64,000 bases of DNA from Vibrio navarrensis (GTDB lineage: Bacteria > Pseudomonadota > Gammaproteobacteria > Enterobacterales > Vibrionaceae). Location: NCBI RefSeq assembly GCF_015767675.1, contig NZ_CP065217.1:558001-622000 (forward strand), written 5' to 3'. A program made the position numbers and the translations under genes. How positions within the stretch are numbered: the first letter of the stretch is position 1; the number at the start of each line of letters is the position of its first letter. The notes beneath the pieces were generated by a model that saw only the letters and a program-made list of their open reading frames with translations, was not told the origin of the DNA and did not search any database. Of this stretch, positions 7,069-16,600 are shown piece by piece.

Positions 7069-8325
7069 TCAGCATTTGATTTTTGGTAAATCTTTCCAAC
7101 GGGTTGTGTATTGAGGGGATAACATCTCACGCCGCATTGCCCATTTTTGAGTTATGCCTTGAGCAGCAAGAAAGATAGCATCACTCCCAAATCGATTGTT
7201 TAACGTGTCATACACATTCATAAGCTTAGGATTATTCGGGGTCAGGTTGAACAGATCGGGCTGCTCATGCTGACCGTCAACTAAGTCAATCAGCCCAACA
7301 CCAATTTTATAAAATCTCACATCCTGTTGGAATAACTGCTCTGCCAGTCGAGAGGCGGCTTGAGTTATCAGAGTCACATCAGCAGTAGGATACGCAAAAC
7401 GATGAACCGCTCGGCGTGCCACAGGAGGCGAGTCAAATGGTGAACTGTTAGCGAAACAAAGCATCACTCGACACAGTGATTTTTGTTTTCGAGCCTTAAA
7501 GGATGCAATATTTGCATGCTTGCACAACGCTTGCTGCAACGACTCTAGGTCAGTAATTCTCTGCCCTGCACTGCGGGTAGAAAACATTTGCTTTTTATCC
7601 GCTCTAGCCGCATCCCAGCCCTTACATTTTTGTCCATTGAGTTCACGTACTGTACGCTCCACTTCTACGTTAAACTCTTTTCTAATCAGTGCAGGAGGGT
7701 AATTGGCAAGCTTGAGCGCTGTATTAATACCCATCATCTCTAATCGATGGGTTAGTTTCCTGCCTATGCCCCACACCTCTGAGACATGCAGTTGCCCTAA
7801 AACCGCCTTACTCTCTCGTTCGCTATCTAAGACACATACCCCATTGTATCCTTCGATTTTTTTCGCAGCATGATTGGCCACTTTTGCTAGCGTCAATGTT
7901 TGCCCAAATCCGACACATACGGGTAATCGACATTCACGCCAAACAGCGCGTCGTAATTTCATTCCATGCTCTTTGAGAGAACGAATGGCTGGAAAGCTAT
8001 GCTCAAATGAAAGGAAAGACTCATCGATACTGTATATGTGTTGTTCAGGTGCGAAGCGACCAATAACCTGCATCATTTTGGCAGATAAATCCGCATACAA
8101 CTCATAGTTCGATGACAGAGCAATCACACCCTTCTGTTCACAAAGTGCTTTAACTTGAAAGTATGGTTTGAACTTTTCTATGCCAACTTCTTTAGCTTGT
8201 CGATTTGCTGCGACAATGCAACCGTCGTTGTTGGACAAAACGATCATCGGCTTTCCACGCCAATCGGGGCGAAAAACTTGCTCAGCGCTACAGTAGAAAG
8301 AATTAGCATCAACCAAAGCAAACAT
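7069..8325 (-). CDS. umuC: DNA polymerase V catalytic subunit UmuC
   Basis: About 418 residues, close to E. coli UmuC (422). It is a Y-family translesion polymerase acting with UmuD'2 after SOS induction. Visible motifs are FALVDANSFYCSAE (first metal-binding Asp), SNNDGCIVAANR, the catalytic IYSIDESFLSF and the LPVCVGFGQTLTLAKVANH segment, with a C-terminal region of the UmuC type. The start ATG (8325) was chosen because MFALVDAN is the family N-terminus; it shares one base with the umuD stop (TAATG), giving translational coupling. It is cargo of the island, under the LexA box upstream of umuD. Confidence 0.95.
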   Translation of the reverse strand: MFALVDANSFYCSAEQVFRPDWRGKPMIVLSNNDGCIVAANRQAKEVGIEKFKPYFQVKALCEQKGVIALSSNYELYADLSAKMMQVIGRFAPEQHIYSIDESFLSFEHSFPAIRSLKEHGMKLRRAVWRECRLPVCVGFGQTLTLAKVANHAAKKIEGYNGVCVLDSERESKAVLGQLHVSEVWGIGRKLTHRLEMMGINTALKLANYPPALIRKEFNVEVERTVRELNGQKCKGWDAARADKKQMFSTRSAGQRITDLESLQQALCKHANIASFKARKQKSLCRVMLCFANSSPFDSPPVARRAVHRFAYPTADVTLITQAASRLAEQLFQQDVRFYKIGVGLIDLVDGQHEQPDLFNLTPNNPKLMNVYDTLNNRFGSDAIFLAAQGITQKWAMRREMLSPQYTTRWKDLPKIKC

Positions 8326-8732
8326 TATCTCGTTCTCAACAATGGACTCACTCGGTGGCAACGAATTGAGCGAGTTACAATCCCTTCGAGGGAAAATTGA
8401 TCAAATTCGTGGATAGGAACGGGCTGGTATCGCTCATTAGCAGAGAGGAGTAATCGACGATTGAGGTCGATTTGTTTACAAATAAATTCCCCATTGAGGT
8501 TTGCCACTATGATGTCGAAATCTTGCACATCTAATGAGCGATCTACAATAAGTAAATCTTTGTCGAAGATACCCACATCTTGCATAGAATCTCCACATGC
8601 GTATCCCAGAAAGGTGGCACAAGGATGCTCAATAAGAAGCTGGTCTAGATCTAAAGCGAGTTGAGTATACTCTTCAGCAGGACTCTCGAAGCCTGTGATA
8701 CCAGCATGAGCAAAGATAGGGATGACTTTCAT
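8325..8732 (-). CDS. umuD: UmuD, self-cleaving SOS mutagenesis protein
   Basis: About 135 residues. The cleavage site is A10-G11 in FAHAGITGFESPAEEY (Cys-Gly in E. coli). The Ser/Lys peptidase dyad is S49 in CGDSMQD and K86 in EFICKQI, 37 residues apart as in E. coli (S60, K97). RecA filament-stimulated cleavage gives UmuD', which partners UmuC. Start at 8732 (MKVIPIF) was preferred over the ATG at 8741, which lies only 3 bp from the LexA box. Operon umuDC. Confidence 0.95.
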   Translation of the reverse strand: MKVIPIFAHAGITGFESPAEEYTQLALDLDQLLIEHPCATFLGYACGDSMQDVGIFDKDLLIVDRSLDVQDFDIIVANLNGEFICKQIDLNRRLLLSANERYQPVPIHEFDQFSLEGIVTRSIRCHRVSPLLRTR

Positions 8733-8744
8733 ACAAAACATATA

Positions 8745-8760
8745 CTGTATATTGATACAG
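8745..8760 (-). promoter_or_regulatory. LexA (SOS) box of umuDC
   Basis: CTGTATATTGATACAG fits the LexA consensus CTGT-N8-ACAG exactly and lies immediately upstream of umuD, overlapping AT-rich promoter sequence on the minus strand. It indicates SOS control of the polymerase V operon. Confidence 0.93.
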
Positions 8761-9226
8761 TATATTGTATTTCAGATTAGACATTTTGCAACAGCACTGT
8801 TGAGATAGGATTTCTGAGCTTAATATCATCAAGAGAACTATTGATTGACAACTGGACTCAATATGAGTTGTCTCAATGGGATGATGCTCGTACATTCTTG
8901 GATAATTCCGAGTTACAGTATTTGCTAAATTAGTAGTTAGCGGACGAATTGAGGTATGGCAATACCTTCTCTACGCAGAATGGGCTACCTTGAGGCGCGT
9001 GTCTACAGATATGGTGGTGTTATACTTCTCCATGAACTAATAGGGTATTGCCATGTACTAATGGGAGGGTTTTTAGTTTTAAATACCTGTTTTTTATCAG
9101 TTGTTTAAGGGTTTTTTCTCTTTTATATTCTCTAGAAAGATTGTGCGAAGACATATTTAAAGACAGCAATGCTTCATGTAAAAAGTACTCATGTTCTACG
9201 TATTTGAAGGTTTTCAGGAGGTAGTG
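8761..9226. other. Intergenic stretch with an inverted-repeat pair
   Basis: There is no convincing complete gene. A frame without ATG is open for 50 codons (8781-8933) and has protein-like content (ELLIDNWTQYELSQWDDART); it could be the tail of a lost gene. AGGTATGGCAATACCT at 8952-8967 is a small palindrome, and its 11-bp arm ATGGCAATACC recurs inverted at 9044-9054. These may be protein binding sites controlling the operon that starts at 9227. Confidence 0.4.
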
Positions 9227-9364
9227 ATGTTAGAGCTGTTTTTAAGTAGTTTGGAGAGGGTCGCTAAAATACAACCTCAGATAACTATCCTCATTCTAGT
9301 GTTAGCCTTATTAGGTAGTGACTTGATCTCGTTCATCAATGACTTTATGGCGGTAATGAAATGA
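9227..9364 (+). CDS. Small single-pass membrane protein (45 aa)
   Basis: The ORF reads MLELFLSSLERVAKIQPQIT followed by a hydrophobic helix (ILILVLALLG, roughly residues 18-37) and a short polar tail. A textbook Shine-Dalgarno (AGGAGG, 9217-9222) lies 4 bp before the ATG. The stop codon overlaps the start of the next gene as ATGA (9361-9364), so the two are translationally coupled. No family is recognised; small hydrophobic peptides of this size are often toxins or membrane regulators. Coupling and ribosome site make it very likely a real gene. Confidence 0.7.
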   Translation: MLELFLSSLERVAKIQPQITILILVLALLGSDLISFINDFMAVMK

Positions 9365-10125
9365 CTTTAATGCTCTGGTCTAAAATGCCCTCGAAATGGA
9401 TTGCAGAGGGAATACTAAGAGAGTCCTTTAGTGGTGGTAGGAGTGTTAGTGATGATATCGCTGCTTTGAAGTTGTTCATTGTACTGTGTCTTCTTGCCAA
9501 GCAAGTTAACCGTTCGAGTGGTAGCTCGGTGGATGATGTTTTGGAAATCAGGGCAACATATGATCAGCTTACAGATATGTGTTCTCTGAGCCGTTCTTTG
9601 GTGTCTAGAGGCTTAAAGAAGTTACATATAACAGGGTTGTTATCATCCGCTGGTGTTCGAACAAAAACATATACTTTTACTCAAGGAGTCTACCGAGGAT
9701 GGTGCAAGCTTCCAAAAAGAGCGCTTGTTAAAAATGAGGAAGAAATCCCAGCGATGAAAGCTTTTCTCAATAGGTATTCCCACGAACGTGATGCTCTAAA
9801 ATGCTTTTTGTACATACTTGCTAGTCGAAGCAATAGTAGAACTTACGTCGATCTTAGTCGGGGAACTATAGCCAAAAAGACTGGCGTAAGTCTGGATGCT
9901 ATTGATGGCGCTATCGGATTTCTGCAAAGCACTAGTTTGATTTCTAAAGTAGAGGACAAAGGCTTCTTGGCTAACTCTATTCGTCGTGATTTGTCAGAAC
10001 GACTGCATAGGTACTGGGTGATTGGTAGCAGCAGTTTGAACTACAAGACATATTCGGTTGAAAGTGAAGACTCTATTCTTGTTAGGGAACCATCGTTGTA
10101 CTTTATGGAGAACAACAGGAGATAA
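9361..10125 (+). CDS. Tandem winged-helix DNA-binding protein (replication/regulatory-like)
   Basis: 254 residues. Two winged-helix-like segments are visible. The first (~35-105) includes TYDQLTDMCSLSRSLVSRGL followed by LKKLHITGLLS, and the second (~138-200) includes YVDLSRGTIAKKTGVSLDAI. Tandem winged helices are typical of plasmid-type initiators and of some transcription factors. No catalytic motif is seen. It is coupled by a 4-bp overlap to the 45-residue membrane peptide. I do not recognise a named family; a DNA-binding role is inferred from fold-like pattern. Confidence 0.65.
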   Translation: MTLMLWSKMPSKWIAEGILRESFSGGRSVSDDIAALKLFIVLCLLAKQVNRSSGSSVDDVLEIRATYDQLTDMCSLSRSLVSRGLKKLHITGLLSSAGVRTKTYTFTQGVYRGWCKLPKRALVKNEEEIPAMKAFLNRYSHERDALKCFLYILASRSNSRTYVDLSRGTIAKKTGVSLDAIDGAIGFLQSTSLISKVEDKGFLANSIRRDLSERLHRYWVIGSSSLNYKTYSVESEDSILVREPSLYFMENNRR

Positions 10126-10320
10126 TGCATATTTCATTCTCACGTAATTCAATAATTTATCTATTAATTCAATAGGTTAATTGACGTATTGAGAGGTTGG
10201 ACTGTTCAGTGATACATAATTTCTAGATGTGCTGAATTCAGATAACTTTTGGTAAGGTAAAATCGTATTACTAGAATGTGCATGAGTATTTGCTCTAAGT
10301 GAAAATGGGGCAGATCCGAG

Positions 10321-12486
10321 CTAGCTCAAAAGCTCTTTCAGGTAGCTATTCCGCTTATGAGAGTGGCTTGGGGCTTCGGTGATACTCTTCATATCATCGC
10401 TACTACCAACGATATGAATTTCACTTTCAGCTCTCGTTATTGCCGTATAGAGCCATGATCTATCAACTATTCTTCCGTTTTGTAGGGCGATGATGATACG
10501 TGGAAACTGTGAGCCTTGGGCTTTGTGTAAGGTGATGGCATAACCTAATTCCATACAGTCTAGGACGGATTGTGTTACCTCGATCTTATCACCTGTATCT
10601 AGTGTTATTTCACCGTAACTATCACCAGAATGCTTTACGCTAGTTAGTGTGCCAAGAGAGCCGTTCTGAATGCCTTTTTCGTAATGATTCTGAGTGAATA
10701 ACACCGCATCATTGAGGCGAAGTGGCAGAAAGAATTTGTCACCATTGATTGCGAACTCAAGGCTGGTACTATCTGGGTTAACTGCTTGTTGAGAGAGTTT
10801 ATTTATTTCTGATGCTAGTGTCTTGGTTGGAGCCATGACACGACTGCTATCAGGAGATTCTTGGTAAAGCTCGCAACAGACTTTGGAAATGTCTGTTTTA
10901 CTGGTTTCGTGAAAGTGTATTGCACCTGTGCTTAATTGTTCAGGCATCGCACCTTGATTAATGAGCTTTGAATATTCGGGGATACCCGTCGAACCTTCTT
11001 GTCTCTTGACGATATCTAGCATCGTATTAGCCACCGTTTTTGCTTCAACGATGTCTGCCAACACCTTGCCGCAGCCGATTGGTGGAAGTTGGTCAGGGTC
11101 GCCAGTGAATATCAATCGTACAGAGGGGTGAATGTGATTCACAAGACGATACATGGTTGGCAAGTCAATCATGCCTGCCTCATCAATCACCAGTAGGTGA
11201 TTTGTTTTATCGACACTGGGTTCAATAGGGTCTTCACGGAGCAATTTGGCAATGGTTGAGGTAACAAAACCGATGGACTCATGAAGTCTCATTGCAGCAC
11301 GGCCACTGAGCGCAACGGCGTGTATTTCAAATCCAAGTTGATGGTAAGCCCTGAGAGCCGTTCTGAGTACCGTTGTCTTGCCTGTTCCTGCACCGCCCGT
11401 AATACAGCTTACCGAATTATCTAGACACGTTGTTACGGCTTTGATTTGTTTAGGAGTTAATTCGTAGGGAAGCTCCGCAGCCGCAGAGCAATACGCAGCA
11501 TTGGCGTTTTCATCAAACAAGTCATTTCGCTTAATCAGTGTATTTAGCCGCTTGGCAACGACACTTTCCATCAGAAGTTGCGCAGTTGGATGGTAGGTTC
11601 CTGTGTCGGGATTTAAAATGTACTGGGCTTTATCATGACCTGATTGGAACGCTTGAGTGACTAGCACTTTGTCTTTCAGTAACTTGTTGAGATAAGGGCG
11701 CACATTAGCATGAGTGGTGTAGGTGTGACCTTTTTCAATCTCTTTTCGAATCGCCATTTCCAGAGCAGCGCTGAGCCTTCTTGGATCATCCTGCGCAACA
11801 TCGGTCTTAAAATTCGTTACCTTGATAATATCTTCAATGGCACTGAACGAAAGACCAAAGCCCATCAGAGTATAAGGATTACCCTTGATAACATCGATGG
11901 AGGCTTCACCGTGATGCTTGAGCAGCCGTTGCTGCACACTGGCAGGGATTTTGTGCTCACTCATCCAGTTGCAATGCGCCAAATTTTTGTATTTGGCGTA
12001 CCCTTTATAGAGTGCTTCTACTGAATCTTCACTCAGAATCGATGTCAGGTACTTTCTGGATTCTGGGGTGTCATTTCTTAATGTGGCATGGAATTCTTTC
12101 CCCAAGAGCTGCCAGAGCGCCCTAGCTTTGCTTTCGCCAATACCCTTGAAGTCACTTTCTCTGGCGATGAAGCGAATCAGTTGCTCACCTGTTTCGGGCA
12201 AGGTGCATTCAACATGCTCTGGCGATTCATAAGTGTGCTGCTGCATCACATAATCGCCTACCTCCATGTTTTCTATCTGGCGAGCGCCTTTGACTGACCA
12301 ATGCTGACCCAGCGTTGGAAGCACAGGGATGCTATCGGGGTCGGCTTTGATAGTGACATAATACTTCCCACTATTGGTTATATAAGAGTCCTTCGCCAGC
12401 GGTACACCGCTGAATATCACGAGTTTACTCGTGCAGTAAGGGATGCTGGTGACACGCATCTGGTCTTCATACAAAGCGGCATTCAT
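10321..12486 (-). CDS. RecD-like superfamily 1B DNA helicase
   Basis: 721 residues. An N-terminal region with a helix-hairpin-helix-like stretch (ESDFKGIGESKARALWQLLG, ~115-135) resembles RecD2. Helicase motifs follow: Walker A GGAGTGKTT (~360), Walker B LLVIDEAGM, motif III FTGDPDQLPPIG, and C-terminal YAITLHKAQGSQF and LYTAITRAE. RecD2-type enzymes unwind DNA 5'-3'. The gene overlaps the preceding 145-residue gene by 4 bp (ATGA) and is the last of the five-gene gmt operon, so it probably acts in mobilisation or processing of the element (inference). It does not sit with recBC. Confidence 0.88.
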   Translation of the reverse strand: MNAALYEDQMRVTSIPYCTSKLVIFSGVPLAKDSYITNSGKYYVTIKADPDSIPVLPTLGQHWSVKGARQIENMEVGDYVMQQHTYESPEHVECTLPETGEQLIRFIARESDFKGIGESKARALWQLLGKEFHATLRNDTPESRKYLTSILSEDSVEALYKGYAKYKNLAHCNWMSEHKIPASVQQRLLKHHGEASIDVIKGNPYTLMGFGLSFSAIEDIIKVTNFKTDVAQDDPRRLSAALEMAIRKEIEKGHTYTTHANVRPYLNKLLKDKVLVTQAFQSGHDKAQYILNPDTGTYHPTAQLLMESVVAKRLNTLIKRNDLFDENANAAYCSAAAELPYELTPKQIKAVTTCLDNSVSCITGGAGTGKTTVLRTALRAYHQLGFEIHAVALSGRAAMRLHESIGFVTSTIAKLLREDPIEPSVDKTNHLLVIDEAGMIDLPTMYRLVNHIHPSVRLIFTGDPDQLPPIGCGKVLADIVEAKTVANTMLDIVKRQEGSTGIPEYSKLINQGAMPEQLSTGAIHFHETSKTDISKVCCELYQESPDSSRVMAPTKTLASEINKLSQQAVNPDSTSLEFAINGDKFFLPLRLNDAVLFTQNHYEKGIQNGSLGTLTSVKHSGDSYGEITLDTGDKIEVTQSVLDCMELGYAITLHKAQGSQFPRIIIALQNGRIVDRSWLYTAITRAESEIHIVGSSDDMKSITEAPSHSHKRNSYLKELLS

Positions 12487-12920
12487 CGTGGCATCAACCC
12501 CAATTCGGATAAGGTTTCAGACAGATCACCAAAGCGCTCAAGTCGCTTTTCAAGCTCCTTAACCTTGGCTTTTAACTCAATGTTCTCAGCTTCCAATGAC
12601 GACACCCGCTTTGAATCGAGCATCTTACGATTCGCTGTATTATCGTAGGCTTGGGGTTTGCCCTCGTTTTTTTTAGCATTTTCCGTAAGAGGTGGAAGCA
12701 CACCTCTATCACGTAAATCGCCCTCTAGTGCTTTGAGTGCTTTTTTGAGGGCAGGATTTTGATTTAAAGCCGATTTTCCACAACCGATACCCTTTGCCAC
12801 TTCGATTCGATTTAGCTGACCTCTGAACAAGATTTGTTTAAAGTCATCGTCCGTCTGTGTGGCTTTCCAAGCCTCAAATGCCTCAAGATTTTGCTGTGCT
12901 TTCTGCTGCCCACTCGCCAT
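12483..12920 (-). CDS. VPA1267-family protein of the gmt operon
   Basis: 145 residues. The N-terminal half has a helical DNA-binding-like segment (EVAKGIGCGKSALNQNPALK); the C-terminal third (SSLEAENIELKAKVKELEKR) is a coiled coil. It matches my memory of the small family named after V. parahaemolyticus VPA1267, found beside GmtX/GmtZ homologues. Length and layout recall TnpC of Tn554-type elements, which assists a pair of tyrosine recombinases; the analogy is inference. It lies between gmtX (22-bp gap) and the helicase gene (overlap). Confidence 0.75.
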   Translation of the reverse strand: MASGQQKAQQNLEAFEAWKATQTDDDFKQILFRGQLNRIEVAKGIGCGKSALNQNPALKKALKALEGDLRDRGVLPPLTENAKKNEGKPQAYDNTANRKMLDSKRVSSLEAENIELKAKVKELEKRLERFGDLSETLSELGLMPR

Positions 12921-12942
12921 TAGCTATAACCCTATGCGAAAA

Positions 12943-13629
12943 TTATTTGTCGTTACCATATGTAGCGTTAAACTCAGCTTCGCTAATATCGATTACTTCT
13001 TTCAAAGCATCTAACTCAGCAGTGGTTAATACGGTTTTCTTGTTTATTCCAAAACGCCCTCGATACATACCGTACCCTCTGTCAGCTAAGTGCCTTAGCA
13101 ATGATGAGACAGCGCTTTTTAAGTGTGGCGTATGACTGATTGAAGGTAATAGTTTTTCGCTGGTATTTTGTTTTTTTGGTTCGCTCAGTAGGATGCTATT
13201 AATATCGTTGTCAATATCGGTATTGAGTTTCTTAAATATTACCCTTAATGCGTTATTTTCATTTCTCAGTCCTTTGACCGTTTCTTCAAGTATTTTTACT
13301 TGTTGTGCTAGTACGGGATCTGACACTTTCGCAGAAACGACAGTTCTTGCGATTATCGTTCCCTTATTAATATTCTGCTCTTGTTTTCGTAAGCGAACAT
13401 ATTCACCCAGCTTTGAGCCAGTGTTTGTTACAGTTGAAATCGCTGGACTACCAAATGAGTCAAGACATCTTTTGGCTACCCCACTCAAGGTGATTTCCAC
13501 GCCATCTTGCACCATATGATCGCAGGTGAGCTTTATATTCTGTGCGTTTTCTCTTCTTTTACTATTCGCGGATTTACATAGGTCATTGTACAAAATAGCT
13601 GACGGTGACTGAGATACAGAAGTATTCAT
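12943..13629 (-). CDS. gmtX: Gamma-mobile-trio protein GmtX
   Basis: 228 residues. An N-terminal helical segment (ANSKRRENAQNIKLTCDHMV) precedes GVEITLSGVAKRCLDSFGSP, which has an HTH-like look. A coiled coil follows at ~105-140 (QQVKILEETVKGLRNENNAL), then a C-terminal domain with RHLADRGYGMYRGRFG. Identified chiefly by its place directly after gmtZ, with 3 bp between, and by its resemblance to accessory DNA-binding proteins of Tn554-type recombinase trios. The family is one of three proteins defining the gamma-mobile-trio elements, which carry defence and offence cargo in gammaproteobacteria. Its molecular role is not known to me. Confidence 0.82.
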   Translation of the reverse strand: MNTSVSQSPSAILYNDLCKSANSKRRENAQNIKLTCDHMVQDGVEITLSGVAKRCLDSFGSPAISTVTNTGSKLGEYVRLRKQEQNINKGTIIARTVVSAKVSDPVLAQQVKILEETVKGLRNENNALRVIFKKLNTDIDNDINSILLSEPKKQNTSEKLLPSISHTPHLKSAVSSLLRHLADRGYGMYRGRFGINKKTVLTTAELDALKEVIDISEAEFNATYGNDK

Positions 13630-13632
13630 GTT

Positions 13633-16600
13633 TTAGTTACTCCCAATCGATTCAAAAGTATTTGCATCGAGTCTAAAAATCTTCTCTTCGCTTTTACTGA
13701 CGAGTTCAATTACTTGACGGCTTAATTCTGGAAATTCTGACAGGGCGACATCGCCATTAAGAAGGTTTTCGGCACATTCAGCCCCGACATTGCTTATAAG
13801 CGCATCTGTCATCAAATTGGTAGCTTGTAGTCGTTGTTCATCATTCAACTTAAACATAATATCGCCTAGATTATTCATAGCCATGAATCTAGCAATAGCC
13901 TGCTCTAGATCAGGTACAGAAGTATCATCAGAGTCTATGAACTCAGGAAGAAATTCAGATACAGTTGAGAGGAAATGAGTCAGTTCCAAATTGCTTGATT
14001 GACTAAAACCATACCGAATTTCTTCTTCTGTGGACTTGCTAAACATGGATATAGGAAGGCTTGAATTTTCCTCATGATTTTTGTCTTTATACGCGATCCA
14101 TGCATCGAGTTTTCTCACTGAAGCTTCGTAAAATTTCATGCGCTCAGACCATTCAGTTAACATGTTTGACAGGATTCGTAGTTCACGATCCTCTCGACCT
14201 GATAACTTGTTATATAACTGCGTATTACCGTTGTCCTCAGCATCAATTATTGACTCTCTGATCTTGTCGATAGCAATTACTTTTTTCTTGATTTTTCTTA
14301 TTAACTGGTTTCCTTCTACAACTTGACCTAAAAGAAACATAGGTCCAGTTATCCAAAATCGACATTGAGGGCAGGATGGGCCTCTATCTCCGACAGGAAC
14401 AGGTACTCCAATTTTTTTGTAAGGGTCAAGACCTCCTTCCTCACAACTTGCACCAGGGCAAATTCCCGAAAGCTTTATCGATACGATCCCAGCGTTCTTT
14501 TTCAATGCATCAAAAGCTGTATATTTATTGTTAGCATAGGCTTGGTTAGTAACAAAATGTTCAATAACTTGGTCGATTTCTGATTCTATAAATTCAAAAT
14601 CAGAAACGTTACTATCCTTAGTACGCGCTGCCTCTAAATACTCCCTCACTTTCGCATGAGAAGGGTTATCGTAATGAAGTGTCATCATGTAAGTCTTATG
14701 TCCAGCAACAAACTTCTGAACAATCCCTAATGGCACTCCTTTATCTAGCAAGTCTGTAATACCGCTCACTCGTAATGTATGGATATCGTAGCGAGATTCA
14801 GTCGGTGATCCCTCTTTTGTCAAAGATATTTTTCTGTGTGTCTCAGGAAGTTTTCTGTTTATCCGTTTCTCAGCCTCGTTACAGAGCAATCCCCACGCTT
14901 TTGTTATAATGTGAGTTGCAACTGTTTTTGATTGGTCGTCGGATCTCTGTTGTGAGGGATCTCGGAACAAACAATAGAAAGTTTTATCTGTCATTATGCT
15001 TTCTTCTGTCAGAAGCTTTCCAAGAGAGTCTTTTCCTCTTAGCTCTGGGTAGGGGGAGTACTTACGGAGCCATTGATACTGGTTTTTTAATGATGCAAGT
15101 AATTCATCACAAACCCAAGGGATATCGTAACCATCATCTGAAGTTTTATTGGTTGTAATGTGCAAGCCGAGCACGTCAGTAATTCCAAGTACGCCTGATG
15201 GAAGTGTTTGCAATAAACCTTCTTGTCTTTTTTCGTTCCCGATCTTGTTTTCATTCTTAACAAACTTTTCTAGATCAAAGTCATAGATAAAGTCATCCCC
15301 CTCTCCAGAATCAAGAAGTTGAGCTTGAATCTTTCGTATTGGAATCCAGAGCATAAAATAGAGAAGGTTTGCAACTGATGGGCAGAACACGTTGTGTTCA
15401 TATTCTCCAGTTTCGTGATTTGTTAAATGAACATAAGAAAATGAAAATGCTTTTTTGGGAAAAGCATAATCATCTTCAATGATTAAATTTTGAATCTCAT
15501 TCATTATCCTTGATTCAATCGGTGTTCGTTTGCTTCCTGGACTAGAACCTTCTGCAAATCGATCCCACTTGGTGTCAACAGGATTAACAAATGTACTTAG
15601 AGATTCACGGTTGTCAGGGTTCTTGTAAAGAGTATCGTGGCAGAAATCAAAGAACTGTCTATACATCGACAAATGTCTGTTAGAGGCTTTTAGAGAGTAA
15701 CGGTTCTTGAGATGGTTCCGCAGAGTGTTTCCCTCAGCATAATCATTTACATGTATCGTTCTGACAATCTCCAATGGGGATTGTGGGATGTGTTCAAGTC
15801 CAGAAAGCCAGTCAAGGAAGTATCTTGCAGAAGATATGCGTAATTGAAACTGCGTATCGTTTATAGATAAGCAATACTGAGAAAGAAGCTCAGTCCAAAT
15901 CTTAAGTTCAGGCAGTTTGTCTGAGTATAAACTAAAGTCAGCAAGCTCATAAATCGTCTTTTTAGTTTTCCTCATGTACTTTCTATGCTTTAACTTAAGG
16001 GCGGGATTATTATGTTTTGAATTGAAAATATCCCTACACATATTTGTGTAAGCATTAAACGCTGAGCCATTCGTTCGGGTTGTTGTTTCTGATGATGATG
16101 AGGTTTGATAATTTTCTTCATACAGTTCAACCTGTCGATCTAGGAGTTCATCACTGATCTGTTCAATTCTGGTGAAAGTAGATGCCTTCACCATTGTTTT
16201 AGCGTTGCTACCAAGCCTCTTGTTTGCTCTACTTGCTTCTGAAGCTTGATGAATACGATCAACAAACTCATATGCATCTGGATTAACTAGCTCAGGGTAT
16301 TCACAGTGCCTTACATTGTTTTTGTGAAGCATCCAGTATTCAAAAGGATCTTCAGAGAGTTTTCTTACATATGGGAAAAGTACATACCCCTTGGCATGTA
16401 GAAAGCTTAGTAATTCTAGAGTGTTTCTAGGTGTCTTATTGGAGTGTTGTAACCTGAATCTCTTTGATTTGATACCGCTATCTGCAACCACTTCATTCAA
16501 GAGTGAGGCCATCGCGTTTACAGCTTCAGTGAAATTATCTTGAGGTTTTATTACCTCATCTATAAACCTATAACCGAGAGCATCATTGTGATGAAATGAT

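Noticed and set aside
8781..8933. 50-codon open frame after umuD
   Set aside because: No ATG or GTG start in frame and no ribosome site; kept only as a possible remnant in the intergenic entry.
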